Shown: one piece after another, positions 15,020 through 16,222 of the stretch
Layout: every line of letters begins with the position of its first letter
Position numbering within the stretch: position 1 is the first letter of the stretch
NCBI GenBank assembly: GCA_015222555.1
Contig: JADFVM010000333.1
Coordinates: 1 to 16,222 of the forward strand
DNA: 16,222 nucleotides
Direction: 5' to 3'
DNA from: Pseudomonadota bacterium
GTDB lineage: Bacteria; Desulfobacterota; JADFVX01
Made by a program: the position numbers and the translations under genes
Notes under the pieces: generated by a model
Database searches by the model: none
Told to the model about the DNA's origin: nothing
What the model saw: the letters and a program-made list of their open reading frames with translations, nothing else

Positions 15020-15675
15020 TGGGTATAAGATTGATGAGAAATAATAGAGGCTTCACCCTTTTAGAGGTGATGATTGCCATTACCGTCCTTGCCTTTATTT
15101 TAGGAATCGTTTACACAACTTTTGCCACAGTTTCAGAGTCTTATAAGCGGGGCGCTGCGGCACTGGAATCCAATGTGAAGATAAGGAACCTGGCCGAATA
15201 TATGATGAAGGACCTTTCCTCTTTATTCATTGATTTTGATCAGGATCTTGATAAATGTAATCCCGCTTGCCTGACTTATGGGCTCGTCTCGGATATCGTT
15301 TCAGAAGGAGTTAGTCGACTAGACTTTACGGCGCTGTCTACAGATTCAGACGATTTTAACGATGCTTTTATTACAGAGGTCGGTTATTCCCTTCTCCCTT
15401 CCGGTGAGAGTAGTTACAGCCTGATTAAAAGGATTGATGAGACGCCCGATGAAAATCTCAAGGAGGGGGGGCACTCCTTTGAATTAATGGAAGGGATTTC
15501 ATCGCTTACCTTTGAGTTTTTTAACGATAAGGGCGAATGGCTTAAGGAGTGGTATTCTCTCGATAAGAACCTACTTCCACGGACGATAAAAATCATTATT
15601 GCCTTTGATGATGATATGGGTGAAAGCAAGACCTTTTCCATGCAGGTGCCTGTCTATCTCGGAGTAGAGCTGTAA
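15019..15675 (+). CDS. gspJ: Type II secretion system minor pseudopilin J
   Basis: 218 aa from ATG 15019, which overlaps the gspI stop. The frame is open back to 14962, but that stretch only shadows the gspI 3' end and would give an over-long leader. The 11-residue leader ends NNRG before FTLLEVMIAITVLAFILGIV; Glu5 is present. The longer beta-rich domain, with LAEYMMKDLSSLFIDF near the helix and VSRLDFTALSTDS, then LIKRIDETPDENLKEGG, fits GspJ. GspJ sits with GspI and GspK at the pseudopilus tip. It overlaps gspK by 1 bp. Confidence 0.93.
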   Translation: MGIRLMRNNRGFTLLEVMIAITVLAFILGIVYTTFATVSESYKRGAAALESNVKIRNLAEYMMKDLSSLFIDFDQDLDKCNPACLTYGLVSDIVSEGVSRLDFTALSTDSDDFNDAFITEVGYSLLPSGESSYSLIKRIDETPDENLKEGGHSFELMEGISSLTFEFFNDKGEWLKEWYSLDKNLLPRTIKIIIAFDDDMGESKTFSMQVPVYLGVEL

Positions 15676-16222
15676 TGAAAGTATTTTTTGGAAAATTTTT
15701 CAGGCGTTCTGATGCAGGAGAAAAAGGTTTTGCCCTTCTGGCAGTTCTTGTTATCCTGGCTATCCTTACGCCGCTGGTAGTCAATTTCAGCTATAGTGCC
15801 AGGGTCCAGATGGCGGGGGCAGATTATTTTTCCAGCAAAATTAAAAGCCGTGAGGTGGCGAGGGCCGGGCTGGAAAGCGCCATTCAGGCCTTAAAGAGGG
15901 ATAATGAAAAATATGATGCCTTTAATGAAGACTGGGGGCGCTTTGCTGAACTCAGTCAATTTTCAGGCAGTTTTTTTGACGAGGGATCTTTTGCCGGGCG
16001 CATTGATGATGAAGAGGGTAAGCTGAACATTAATGATCTCGTCTCCTCGGGGGCTCCAAATCCGGTTATGGTAGAACAGGTGGAAAGGTTTTTTGAACTG
16101 AAAGATATAAACATCGATTTAATTGACGGTATTATAGACTGGCTCGATGAGGATAGTGAAACAAAACTTATGGGCGCCGAGACCGATTATTACAACACTC
16201 TGGATAACCCATACAATGCAAA
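15675..16222 (+). CDS. gspK: Type II secretion system minor pseudopilin K (5' part, cut by window edge)
   Basis: 182 codons are visible, running off the right edge. An 18-residue leader ends EKG before FALLAVLVILAILTPLVV. Position 5 of the mature part is Ala, not Glu, as is characteristic of GspK. Later come KSREVARAGLESAIQALK, the conserved DDEEGKLNINDL block, DGIIDWLDEDSE and GAETDYYNTLDNPYNAK, all typical of the GspK globular domain with its metal-binding region. GspK caps the pseudopilus with GspI and GspJ. The alpha domain and stop lie beyond the window, where gspL would be expected. Confidence 0.95.
   Translation, partial: MKVFFGKFFRRSDAGEKGFALLAVLVILAILTPLVVNFSYSARVQMAGADYFSSKIKSREVARAGLESAIQALKRDNEKYDAFNEDWGRFAELSQFSGSFFDEGSFAGRIDDEEGKLNINDLVSSGAPNPVMVEQVERFFELKDINIDLIDGIIDWLDEDSETKLMGAETDYYNTLDNPYNA

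Overview
The window looks like chromosomal DNA of a Gram-negative bacterium. The most likely source is a deltaproteobacterial-type lineage (Desulfobacterota or relatives). The clues are moderate G+C by eye, a type II secretion (T2SS) cluster that carries the AsmA-like GspN protein, a small SAP-domain cysteine protein of a kind common in those bacteria, and dispersed GTCATTCCCG-type hairpin repeats. The taxonomy is inferred; there is no rRNA to confirm it.

Left part (1-2526, + strand): the 3' end of folK (folate synthesis) is followed closely by a TPR lipoprotein, a one-TM metal-binding-type (PP0621/TRASH-like) protein and an exported two-PepSY-domain protein. An inner-membrane-anchored alpha/beta hydrolase comes next. 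The first four genes are tightly spaced and look like one transcription unit.

Middle (2544-5540, - strand): a large 845-residue sensor kinase converges on the hydrolase. Its order is Rossmann-like, GAF, PAS, coiled coil, HisKA, HATPase, degenerate GGDEF. Upstream of it, a 261-bp spacer full of degenerate hairpin repeats leads to a 65-residue SAP-domain/cysteine protein. A 419-bp gene-free stretch follows, holding a short direct repeat and a strong G-quadruplex motif just before the secretion genes.

Right part (5960 to the end, + strand): a T2SS operon in the order gspC-[190-bp gap with promoter and inverted repeat]-gspD-gspE-gspN-gspF-gspM-gspG-[321-bp gap with repeats]-gspH-gspI-gspJ-gspK (cut by the window edge). 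GspD is the outer-membrane secretin, and GspC links it to the inner-membrane platform (GspF, GspM, expected GspL). GspE is the ATPase. GspG is the major pseudopilin, and GspH/I/J/K form the pseudopilus and its tip. GspL and the prepilin peptidase (GspO) are not in the window. Most junctions overlap by 1-26 bp, so translational coupling is likely.

No wholly new system is evident. The points most worth a second look are the Rossmann-kinase-degenerate-GGDEF protein, the leader element between gspC and gspD, the repeat-filled break between gspG and gspH, and the G-rich tract before gspC.
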